Positions 15,914 through 23,700 of a DNA stretch of 61,693 bases are shown here, piece after piece (position 1 is the stretch's first letter; each line of letters opens with the position of its first letter). This DNA comes from a virus: IMG/VR virus record IMGVR_UViG_3300047497_000011, positions 1-61,693 of that record. The stretch is one strand, 5' to 3'. Under the pieces are notes generated by a model that saw only the letters and a list, made by a program, of their open reading frames with translations, did not search any database and was not told the DNA's origin. Position numbers and translations under genes: made by a program.

Positions 15914-16378
15914 ATGGCTGGATTGTGTGAAGACTGCACGGGCTGCTGCACCGTGTTCGAGGTCAAGGATATTGGTAAGCCGTTTGGTGCGGCTTGCCAA
16001 TACCTTGGCGCAACGGCGTTCGGCAGGGGCTGCACCATTTATGCCGAACGCCCGCAGCCGTGTAAGAACTATGTTTGCCTGTGGCTGGACTCGCAACGGC
16101 GACAAGAGCCTGCGGACCGGCTGCCGGAGGCGCTTAAGCCCGAGGCGTGCAAGGTAGTTATGGGCTGGCCGTGGGGAGAAGATCGCGATACGCTGTTCGT
16201 GTATCCATACCCAGGCTACGAAGGGGCTTGGCGCAAACCGCCCGTGGCCGAACACCTGCGCATGATCCTTTCCCGAGGCGGAAAGGTCGTCGTGGTCACG
16301 GGGGCTACCCGTATCGCCATCAAGGGCGATATGGCGTTTGTAGGCACCGAAGAAGAATTTGCGCAACTGCTGTCGTAG
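15914..16378 (+). CDS. YkgJ-like Cys-cluster protein
   Basis: 154 residues; ATG 15914 follows AGGGGGAA, a better start than a TTG six bases earlier. The N-terminus carries CEDCTGCC and later CTIYAERPQPCKNYVC, the Cys spacing of the YkgJ family, thought to bind zinc or an iron-sulphur cluster. The rest is alpha/beta without known motifs. It lies between the capsid and connector genes, so it may act in head assembly or be a carried accessory enzyme. The function is unknown. Confidence 0.7.
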   Translation: MAGLCEDCTGCCTVFEVKDIGKPFGAACQYLGATAFGRGCTIYAERPQPCKNYVCLWLDSQRRQEPADRLPEALKPEACKVVMGWPWGEDRDTLFVYPYPGYEGAWRKPPVAEHLRMILSRGGKVVVVTGATRIAIKGDMAFVGTEEEFAQLLS

Positions 16379-16392
16379 GAAGGAACAAGGCA

Positions 16393-16698
16393 ATGTGGAT
16401 CAGGTTCCCCGAAGGGGTATCGAGCATTTCGTTCGAGGGGCTGGAACACCGTGGGAGTGTGCAGGACGAAGACGGGTTTTGGTATCTGGACGTGTCCGAC
16501 GCCATTGCCCAGCGGCTGCACGCAAGCACGGGGACGGCAGGATTGGTCCTGGCGGAACCGCCGCCGCCGGCGATGAAAACTGAGCAGGAGCCGCCGGTCG
16601 TCGAGGCACCGACGACGGAACCATTGCCAACGGAACAGCCCCCGCCTACGCCGCCACCCACGGAGCCTGAACCCGCGCCGACGGAGGAGCATCCGTAA
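16393..16698 (+). CDS. Hypothetical protein with Pro-rich tail, 101 aa
   Basis: The ATG at 16393 follows GGAAGGAAC. Residues 1-55 form a small beta domain (MWIRFPEGVSSISFEG, DGFWYLDVSD) that is paralogous to the start of the next gene. Residues 56-101 are Pro/Glu/Thr repeats and probably disordered. Likely a head or head-tail accessory protein; no family recognised. Confidence 0.65.
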   Translation: MWIRFPEGVSSISFEGLEHRGSVQDEDGFWYLDVSDAIAQRLHASTGTAGLVLAEPPPPAMKTEQEPPVVEAPTTEPLPTEQPPPTPPPTEPEPAPTEEHP

Positions 16699-16699
16699 T

Positions 16700-17152
16700 A
16701 TGTGGTTCCGTTTCCCCCTTGGCGCTGAACGCATCACCATCGAGCGGCAAGCGTTTTCATCCGAGTTCGTGGACGAGGCCGGCCGGCACTACTTTCGCGC
16801 CCCTGGGCACTTCGCGCCGACGGTGTTGGCATTGGCGGGCTTCGACGTTGTCGAGAACCTGCCCGAGGGCATGCCGGCAGACCTGCCGCGTGAAGACCCC
16901 GAACGGGACAAGGCAATCGCAGGGCTTACCGCCAGCCTGACGGCCCTGCGGGACGATATCGCTGGGTTGCAATCGGATAGGATCGCAGCGCAGCAGGCCC
17001 TGACGGCGGCACAGCACGAGAACACAATGCTGAAGGCCGAACTGGCGAAGGCCAACGCAACGATTGCTGACTTGCAGGACGATCTGGAAGATGCAGGCAA
17101 GATGCCTCCACCGGCGCCGACCAACGGCACCGGGGCCAGCAAGAAGGCGTAA
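16700..17152 (+). CDS. Paralogous beta domain with coiled coil, 150 aa
   Basis: It starts one base after the previous stop. Residues 1-55 (MWFRFPLGAERITIE, EAGRHYFRAPGHFAPTV) resemble the N-terminus of the gene before it. Residues about 70-135 are heptad-like (IAGLTASLTALRDDIAGLQ, LKAELAKANATIADLQDDL), a likely coiled coil for oligomerisation. The end is Pro/Gly/Lys-rich. It may be a trimeric head fibre or linker, by inference. Confidence 0.65.
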   Translation: MWFRFPLGAERITIERQAFSSEFVDEAGRHYFRAPGHFAPTVLALAGFDVVENLPEGMPADLPREDPERDKAIAGLTASLTALRDDIAGLQSDRIAAQQALTAAQHENTMLKAELAKANATIADLQDDLEDAGKMPPPAPTNGTGASKKA

Positions 17153-17158
17153 ACGTCG

Positions 17159-18073
17159 GTGAGCTTGCTCTCTGGTGACCTGACTACGCCGCAACGGGTA
17201 GCGACATGGATGGGGCAAGCGCCAAGCTTGCCGTCGGCCATATTGTCGCAACTCGTTACATCGCAGAGTCGGGTTATTGGGAGCAAGCTCAACCGAGCGC
17301 AACTCTACAGTCAGACGTTTACGCGGACGTTTGATGGACTGGGGTATCCGGCGATTGTGTTACCGGACTATCCGGTAACGGCAATTATATCGGTCCAACA
17401 AGGCTCCTCGCTGATACCGCCGGCGCCATTGGGCATACCGAATGCACCATACCCCGCCGGCTCGGTGCCGTGTTATGGCTATCGCTACATACCGTGGAAT
17501 AACGCACTTCCAGGCGCTCCGACGACACTGGAACTTGTCAACGCAGCCTTTTACTCGGCTCCGCAGAACGTCAAGGTGACGTATGTGGCGGGGTATTTGG
17601 TGAACGGGGAACAGTGGACTGTTCCTACATCACCAGGCCCCTACACCATTACGACGTTGCAGCCGCAAGGGATTTGGTGCCGAGATAACGGCGTGTTCTA
17701 CGCCAATAGCGGTGTGGCGCTAACGCCTGTGCCGAGCAATCCATCCCAAGGCCAGTATAGCCTTAGCAGCGACGCTAACCCTGGGGTTTATACCTTTGCG
17801 GCGGCGGACGCTGGCGCTGCCGTTAACATATCGTATAGCTTTGTCCCAGCCGATCTCGAAGAGGCCGTCATCCAGATGGTCGTAGAGCGGTATAGTTACC
17901 GTGGACGGGTTGGCGATATATCGAAGAGTCTCGGTGGGCAAGAAACCATACGCTATATGCGCGGTAATTCAGGTCGTCCGTGGAATACGTCGTCGTCGCT
18001 TCCGCCCGAAGTGATGGACATGATCCAGCCCTATATTAGCGTTCTACCACCGACAATCGGCTCTCCCCTCTGA
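17159..18073 (+). CDS. Head-tail connector (gp6-like adaptor) with inserted beta module
   Basis: 304 residues, GTG start. N-terminal helices (ATWMGQAPSLPSAILSQLV) and the C-terminal helix before VVERYSYRGRVGD are typical of gp6-like adaptors that dock on the portal. Residues about 155-225 hold an inserted strand module (GVFYANSGVALTPVPSNPSQ, then VYTFAAADAGAAVNISYS) that also appears in the tail tube protein. It is followed by neck and terminator genes in the expected order. Confidence 0.7.
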   Translation: MSLLSGDLTTPQRVATWMGQAPSLPSAILSQLVTSQSRVIGSKLNRAQLYSQTFTRTFDGLGYPAIVLPDYPVTAIISVQQGSSLIPPAPLGIPNAPYPAGSVPCYGYRYIPWNNALPGAPTTLELVNAAFYSAPQNVKVTYVAGYLVNGEQWTVPTSPGPYTITTLQPQGIWCRDNGVFYANSGVALTPVPSNPSQGQYSLSSDANPGVYTFAAADAGAAVNISYSFVPADLEEAVIQMVVERYSYRGRVGDISKSLGGQETIRYMRGNSGRPWNTSSSLPPEVMDMIQPYISVLPPTIGSPL

Positions 18074-18546
18074 TGCTTGAAATCACGTTTGAGTATGAGA
18101 GTCGGTTGGATGATCTGGATGAGCGCCTAAAGATGGCGCTGGTGGAGAAGATGGCCAGTTTGACCGAGATGATGTGGTCAAAGGTTATCGAGAATGTTAG
18201 TGGGAAGCTGTTGCAGACGAAGTCGGGCGATTTGAAGCGGGCGGTCAAGAAAGCACCGATTGAGGTCCAAGGCAACAGTATTGTTGGAACGGTGTTTGTT
18301 GAACCGGCGGGGCCGAAAGAATACGCACTGGAATTTGGTGGTAAGGGGACTTATCCCATTTCGCCGAAAAATGCTATGGTTCTTTCCTGGCTTGAGGGGG
18401 ACAGTAGGATATTTCGGCTCTATGTCAGCCGTCACCCTGCGGCGAAGGACTACGGCTACTTGCGCGAAGCTCTTGAAGAAATGCGCAGCATTGTGCCCGA
18501 GCAACTACAGGCCACCATCGACAAAGTCTATGGCGGTGCTGGCTGA
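18073..18546 (+). CDS. HK97 gp10-like neck protein
   Basis: 157 residues, ATG overlapping the connector stop. LKRAVKKAPIEVQGNSIVG, then AGPKEYALEFGGKGTYPISP and the helical end YLREALEEMRSIVPEQ fit the gp10-like family that joins the connector to the tail. Position between adaptor and tail terminator supports this. Confidence 0.7.
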   Translation: MLEITFEYESRLDDLDERLKMALVEKMASLTEMMWSKVIENVSGKLLQTKSGDLKRAVKKAPIEVQGNSIVGTVFVEPAGPKEYALEFGGKGTYPISPKNAMVLSWLEGDSRIFRLYVSRHPAAKDYGYLREALEEMRSIVPEQLQATIDKVYGGAG

Positions 18547-19004
18547 TGGCTACGGCCACCCGCAACGTAGTTATGACGGCTATTTTAACCAATATCCAGG
18601 CGATGACGTTTGCCTCGCCGATCAATGGCTCTATCACTTGGAAGACCGTTACCAATCGCTTGCGGCTTTTCTCTGACGTGTCCCCCGACCAACAGCCTTA
18701 CGCTGCACTTGTGACACATAGGGAACTGGACGAATACCGTGGCCTTGGGTTGTATCGTCGTCGGCTGGAGCTTGGTGTTTGGTGTTATACTCGGAGCGAT
18801 AGTTCACCGGGCGCACCGGATTTGGATACCCTTATGGAAAGCTTCGAGAAGACGTTTAATGTCGTAGATGATCCGAGTCACGGCACCAATACCCTCGGGG
18901 GGTTGGTGTATTGGTGCCGCATCGAAGGTCGGACGTTTAAGGACCCCGGTGATTTGGATAATCAGACGTTGTTGGTGGTTCCGTTAGTGGTGGAAATGCC
19001 ATGA
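18546..19004 (+). CDS. Tail terminator-like protein
   Basis: 152 residues, one-base overlap with the neck gene. The pattern fits small alpha/beta tail terminators (gpU-like): N-terminal helix, YAALVTHRELDEYRGLGLYR, RRRLELGVWCYTR, helix DLDTLMESFEKTF and final strands. Such a protein caps the tail tube and sets its end. The family call is from order and secondary structure. Confidence 0.6.
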   Translation: MATATRNVVMTAILTNIQAMTFASPINGSITWKTVTNRLRLFSDVSPDQQPYAALVTHRELDEYRGLGLYRRRLELGVWCYTRSDSSPGAPDLDTLMESFEKTFNVVDDPSHGTNTLGGLVYWCRIEGRTFKDPGDLDNQTLLVVPLVVEMP

Positions 19005-19261
19005 GCGATATAAGCATACACACGAGGGTCACCCTCGCAGATATGCGTAGAACACCCACCAAACACCGTCTCTACCTAACCAACGACGGCCATATTGTCA
19101 TGGTCGTGGCCGAAGACCAAACCAACCTCATTGAGGGGTTGAGGATACTTCTCGGCGCGAAATCGGCAGATACTATGCCTGCGCCGTGTTGGGACGAAGC
19201 TGAGCTTGCTCGGCGCAACGCAGTTGCCGCCGCCGGCGGTAGAATGAAAGGAGACTTCTGA
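19001..19261 (+). CDS. Small hypothetical protein, 86 aa, begins in a palindrome
   Basis: ATG 19001 overlaps the previous stop. Palindrome copy 4 lies inside its first 17 codons and encodes SIHTRVTLADM. A second ATG at 19043 lies at the right edge of the palindrome, with the core GAGGG 14 bases before it, so the true start is uncertain. The rest (LYLTNDGHIVMVVAEDQ) is beta then helix. It ends in an overlap with the tail tube ATG. No function recognised. Confidence 0.55.
   Translation: MSDISIHTRVTLADMRRTPTKHRLYLTNDGHIVMVVAEDQTNLIEGLRILLGAKSADTMPAPCWDEAELARRNAVAAAGGRMKGDF
19011..19049. repeat. Dispersed 39-bp palindrome, copy 4
   Basis: Core GAGGGTCACCCTC is centred on 19030, with flanks TAAGCATACA and GATATGCGTAG. 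It lies just after the tail terminator gene and overlaps the 5-prime end of the next reading frame. Confidence 0.95.
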
Positions 19262-20004
19262 TGCAGGTTATCTTCGGCGTGGGTGCTCTGTGGGGCACTC
19301 GGAATGATGTGAGTGGTGTCGGCCCGGATCAGTTCGCGATCCTGCAAGACAACAGCATCGACTTCTCGTTCGAGGTCAAGGAGCTTTACAGCCAACTCGG
19401 GTTCCCTGTGGACATCGCCCGAGGCAAAGGAAAGATCACCGGCAAGGCCAAGTTCGCCCGCGTATTCGCGGCGCTCTACGCCGACATCTTCTTCGGCAAC
19501 ACCGCCGTCGCCGGCGAAACCAATACGTCGGAGAACGAAACCTACACGCTGGCGGCCAGCACGCTGACCGTCGCCAAGGCCAGCAGTTTCATCGCCGATC
19601 TGGGCGTCTACTACAACGCCACGGGCAACCTGCGGTTCACCTACACCACCGGGGCGCCGAGTGCCGCTGGGCAATACACCACGGGCGTCAATGGTGTCTA
19701 CACCTTCTACACTGGGGACATCGGCGCCAGCATCGCGGTCAGCTACGTCTACACCGACTCCAGCGGCAAGACCATCACGATCACCAATCAGTTCATGGGC
19801 TTCACGCCGACGTTCATCGGCACCTTCTACCAGCAGCGTTCCACGCAAGGTGGGAGCGGGCAGATGACTCTTCGGCTCAACGAATGCGTCAGCAGTCACC
19901 TGACCATTCCGACGCGCATCGACGATTACGCCATGCAGGACTTCGATTTCCAGGCGTTCGCACAAGGCAACAATGTGATCGGGACGCTATCGACGTCGGA
20001 GTAA
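19261..20004 (+). CDS. Major tail (tube) protein
   Basis: 247 residues. It begins FGVGALWGTRNDVSGVGPDQ and continues with the strand pattern of siphovirus tube proteins (SIDFSFEVKELYSQLGFPV, GKGKITGKAKFARVFAALY). An insert of about 75 residues (GVYYNATGNLRF, then VYTFYTGDIGASIAVSYVY) resembles that in the connector at 17159. The final part returns to tube sequence (LRLNECVSSHLTIP, DDYAMQDFDFQAFA). It lies directly before the tail assembly chaperones and tape measure, as expected. Confidence 0.8.
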   Translation: MQVIFGVGALWGTRNDVSGVGPDQFAILQDNSIDFSFEVKELYSQLGFPVDIARGKGKITGKAKFARVFAALYADIFFGNTAVAGETNTSENETYTLAASTLTVAKASSFIADLGVYYNATGNLRFTYTTGAPSAAGQYTTGVNGVYTFYTGDIGASIAVSYVYTDSSGKTITITNQFMGFTPTFIGTFYQQRSTQGGSGQMTLRLNECVSSHLTIPTRIDDYAMQDFDFQAFAQGNNVIGTLSTSE

Positions 20005-20041
20005 CACTTCGCATTCGCCTATCAACCAGGGGGATACTTCT

Positions 20042-20407
20042 ATGCTTTACGCCGGTGCCGATCTCGTCATCAACGAAACCACGTATGTTGTGCCGCCGCT
20101 GTCGCTCGGACAGCTACGCAACGGGGCTCTCGATGCCTTGCAGGAGCATGACAAGCTCCTGGCCGAAGGCAAGACGTATGAGGCCGTGGCCATACGGGGA
20201 GATATTATCTTGATGGCGTTGAGGCGCAACTATCCCGACTTCGACGCCAACCTGCTTTTCGACCACCTGGACGTCAGCAACACCAGCGCGCTGTGGTTGG
20301 CGGTGCTTGGCATTTCAGGCTTCCGACCGGGGGAAGCTCCGGCGGCGGCCCCGGAAACGCAGAAGGCGATGCGCGCTGGGACCTCCGACCCATCTATCGC
20401 AGCCTAG
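20042..20407 (+). CDS. Tail assembly chaperone (G-like)
   Basis: 121 residues; GGGGGATACTT precedes the ATG. The small helical protein before the tape measure fits the gpG position. Its 3-prime half overlaps the T-like frame, and a run GGGGGAA at 20329-20335 could allow a -1 shift into it, giving a longer GT fusion in minor amount. Both forms would coat the tape measure during tube growth. Confidence 0.75.
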   Translation: MLYAGADLVINETTYVVPPLSLGQLRNGALDALQEHDKLLAEGKTYEAVAIRGDIILMALRRNYPDFDANLLFDHLDVSNTSALWLAVLGISGFRPGEAPAAAPETQKAMRAGTSDPSIAA

Positions 20408-20781
20408 CGGCGGCGTATGGGTGGACCTACGCCGAGATTGACTCCCACACGCTCACGGAAGCAAATGAATTGTTTGCTGGTTGGGCTGAACATCCGCCGA
20501 CAAACATACTGCTAAAGTCCCTCGTGCAAGGGCTTGGTGGGTGGAAGACGCCGCAAACGGAGTCGCTTGGCGCAGGCGACATTCCAGCCGACGCTATGGC
20601 GGCGATGAATGCATCGGCACTTCAAGCCATCCAATCCAAAGCTGGTAATCGTTTGCCGATTATTAGGGGCAAGGATACTGGCTTGCCGAAAGCTGCACCC
20701 GTCTTCGACCTTGACGCTATGCGCAAGCGCAATGCGGAAGTGATTGTTAAGATGTCCGAAAGGCGTCCAACGGATGGCTGA
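20293..20781 (+). CDS. Tail assembly chaperone extension (T-like, by frameshift)
   Basis: This frame is -1 relative to the G-like gene and runs on for about 125 codons past its stop. It has no credible start of its own. It encodes a helical region (DLRPIYRSLAAAYGWTYAEI, LTEANELFAGWAE) like the T part of other phages, and its end overlaps the tape measure ATG. Translation probably enters near 20330. Confidence 0.65.
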   Translation: MVGGAWHFRLPTGGSSGGGPGNAEGDARWDLRPIYRSLAAAYGWTYAEIDSHTLTEANELFAGWAEHPPTNILLKSLVQGLGGWKTPQTESLGAGDIPADAMAAMNASALQAIQSKAGNRLPIIRGKDTGLPKAAPVFDLDAMRKRNAEVIVKMSERRPTDG

Positions 20782-23700
20782 GAACGATCTCAACATCAAT
20801 ATCCGAGCGAACAATCTTGCCGGCGCTAGTTTTCAACAACTCAATCAAACTCTTCGGGATTTAGAAGGCACACTCGGCGCCATTGCTGCTGGTGCGCAAC
20901 GCACCGGGAAGGCTATTACTGACTCGGCACAGGCTTCAATTGACACGCTCAATCGGGAGATTGAGACTGTAAAGGCGGAGATTGTTGCCCGAGAACAACA
21001 AGCTGCGTCCATAAACCAAGTAACGGCAGCGATCAAAGAACAAGGTGATGCACTTGCTGTTGTGCATCGGACACTACAGCAAAACATCGACGCCAGCTTT
21101 GCCGTTGGTGCCGATCGACAGATCAAATCGGCAACAGAGTCGGCTCGGGTATTAGCGACATCGCTTAGTGCCGCGGCGGAAGCTGATGCGCGTTTCCGTG
21201 CTGGGGAGTTGCAGACGGCTGCGGCAGCCGAGAAAGCTGCTACGGCGTTAATAAGGCAAGGCGAAGCTGTCCGAACGCTTCGCGGTGATGCCTTCTTCGG
21301 CGCATATGATCGTCGTTTAGGCATCGGCACTGGCCGAACCTCTGCCGCAGCGAGTGCAGCAACATTTGAGAAAGAGCTTGGGCCAGCAGAGCAATTCGGT
21401 CCATGGCCAGCCCCGCCCCGTCAGCCTGGTTCTGGTAGCGGAATTACATCCGTCCCTACTCGGGCTACTATTGATACTGTTCACGGCATTGGTCAGGCAT
21501 ATTTGTCAGCGGCAGCAAGTGCCGAGGTATTTAACAAAGCTCTCGGACCGACAGGTGGCGGTATTACATCCGTCGGGACACGATCGACCATCGACACCCT
21601 ACAAGGCATCAATAGGGAGTTGTTGAGCGCCAAAGAAAGTGCGAAGATATTTCAAGAAACCCTCGGGCCGGCTGGGATAGGGATTATCTCGACCGAAACT
21701 CGTGGAACTATCGACACCCTGCATGGGATTGGGCAGGCGTTCCTTTCGGCCAAAGACAGCGCCCAGGTCTTTCTTCAGACTGAAACGGCGATTGAAACTG
21801 AGGCTCGGATTGCAACCGAGGCGTTGGCGGCGCAAGCAGAGGCGCTTCGGGCTAACAGCGTCGTTCAATCCATGTCCGGAGAGGCATTCTTCGGAGCTTT
21901 CAACCGCAGGCAGGGTATCGGTGGTGGGCAGACCTCGGCCGCTGCCAGTGCTGCTGCGTTCCAAGCCGCGTTGGGACCTGCTGGCGGCGGTATAACCACA
22001 GCGAGCATACAAGACACTATTAACCGTTTGCACGGTATAAATACTGAGTTCTTGTCGGCCGCGGAAAGCGCCAAGGTTTTCCGGGCGGCGATGGGACCGA
22101 TCGGCACTGGCGTAGTCACCGCTGACCTTCAAGCCACAATCAACCGTATCCAAGGTATCGGACGGGAATATCTCTCTGCCGCCGACAGTGCCAAAGTCTT
22201 TGTTGCGGCGGAGACAGCGGCCGAAACAGCCGCACGGATGGCGGCCGTTGAGCAAGAGGCAGCGGCAGAGCGTGCAGAGCGTGCGGCTTCTAGGGCTAGA
22301 ATAAGGAAGTTACAAGAAGACGCCGAAGGCGGTGGCGGGCTGAGCGGCGTTAGTATGGCCCGACACGGTATGGCGCTTTTAGACGAAGCTTCCAGAGGCC
22401 AACGGGGAGCGATGATAAGCTCTCTCGGAGCCGCCGCCAGGGATGCAGGTCTCGGGGTGGCAGGTTTAACGACCTCTATGGCGGGGCTTGTAGCCATCAT
22501 GGGCGCTAGTGCGATTGTGCGTGGTGCGTCCGAGATGGGCAAGTGGGCCACGGAAACCCGCGCTGCCGCCAGTGCCACGGGTATGAGTATTCAGCAGTTC
22601 TCGGCGCTTGCTGGCGCAATGACGCTTATGGGTCTAAAGGGCGAAGAAGCCGATGCGTCGATGCGGCATCTGGCCGAACAGCTTGCTACAGCCTTAGCTG
22701 ATCCTGCGTCGAAAGCGGCCGAGGCGTTCCAGAATCTCGGCATTGCGCAGAGCGAGTTGGAAAAGACAGGTGGTAACACGGCGGCGGCCCTAAAGCTTTT
22801 GGCCGATGCGTTTGTGTTGAACGCTGATGGGGCTAATAAGACGGAGAACATGAACCAGCTTCTCGGGCGAGGGTTTGAGAAGCTCATCCCGCTGTTGCAG
22901 AATGGTTCGGCGGGTATGGAGGAAATGACCGGCAAGGCTAATGAACTGGGGCTTACGCTAAATGAGTCAACGGCCAAGTCCTTGGAGACGACAGGACAAA
23001 AGGTGGATGAACTAGCTGCGTCTATCCGAGGCGAAGGTATCGCCGCGATGGTAGCGTGGGGGCCGGTTATTCAAGGGCTTGTCGGTCTGCTAGAAGACTT
23101 GGGCAAAGCCGCTGGGTTTGTTATTACCAAACTCGGCCAAGTCGCCACTATGATGAATAGTGCGTCTATTCATATTCCGGGGACGACGAAGAGCCTTAAT
23201 GTTTTCGGTATGATGGGTGCACCTGGAATATCGGCGATAGCGGAAGATAAAACGCCAACTGGGCCAAGAGTTTCTCGTTCAGGAGACAGTAGGGAAAGGA
23301 GTCAGATAACACCGGCGGCGCTAACGCCCGCTGGCAGCAATGACCAGATGACGCGCATTAGGGCCGAAGCGGAGGCTGCGGCCTTAGCAGCCGGCCAGGG
23401 CGCGAAGAATATGGCCGCTGCCCGTCAGGCCGAAGGGCAAGCATATATTGCCGTTTTGGAAAAAGAGAAAGCCGCCGGAACTCTAAACGCCAAACAGCAA
23501 GAGGAACTGCAAGCGCAGATCAATGCGAAGAAACTTTCGCTGCTGAACGAAGGCATTGCGGCGCAAGATGCGGCGGCTCGGAAAGGCGCTAGTGCCGCTG
23601 CCAAAGCGGCAAAGCAGAGTTATGAGGACTTCGCCGGCGCGGAGCGGGAGAAGATTGCCCAGGCGAACGGCTCTGCTGACGCGATTATTGCGATCTATAA

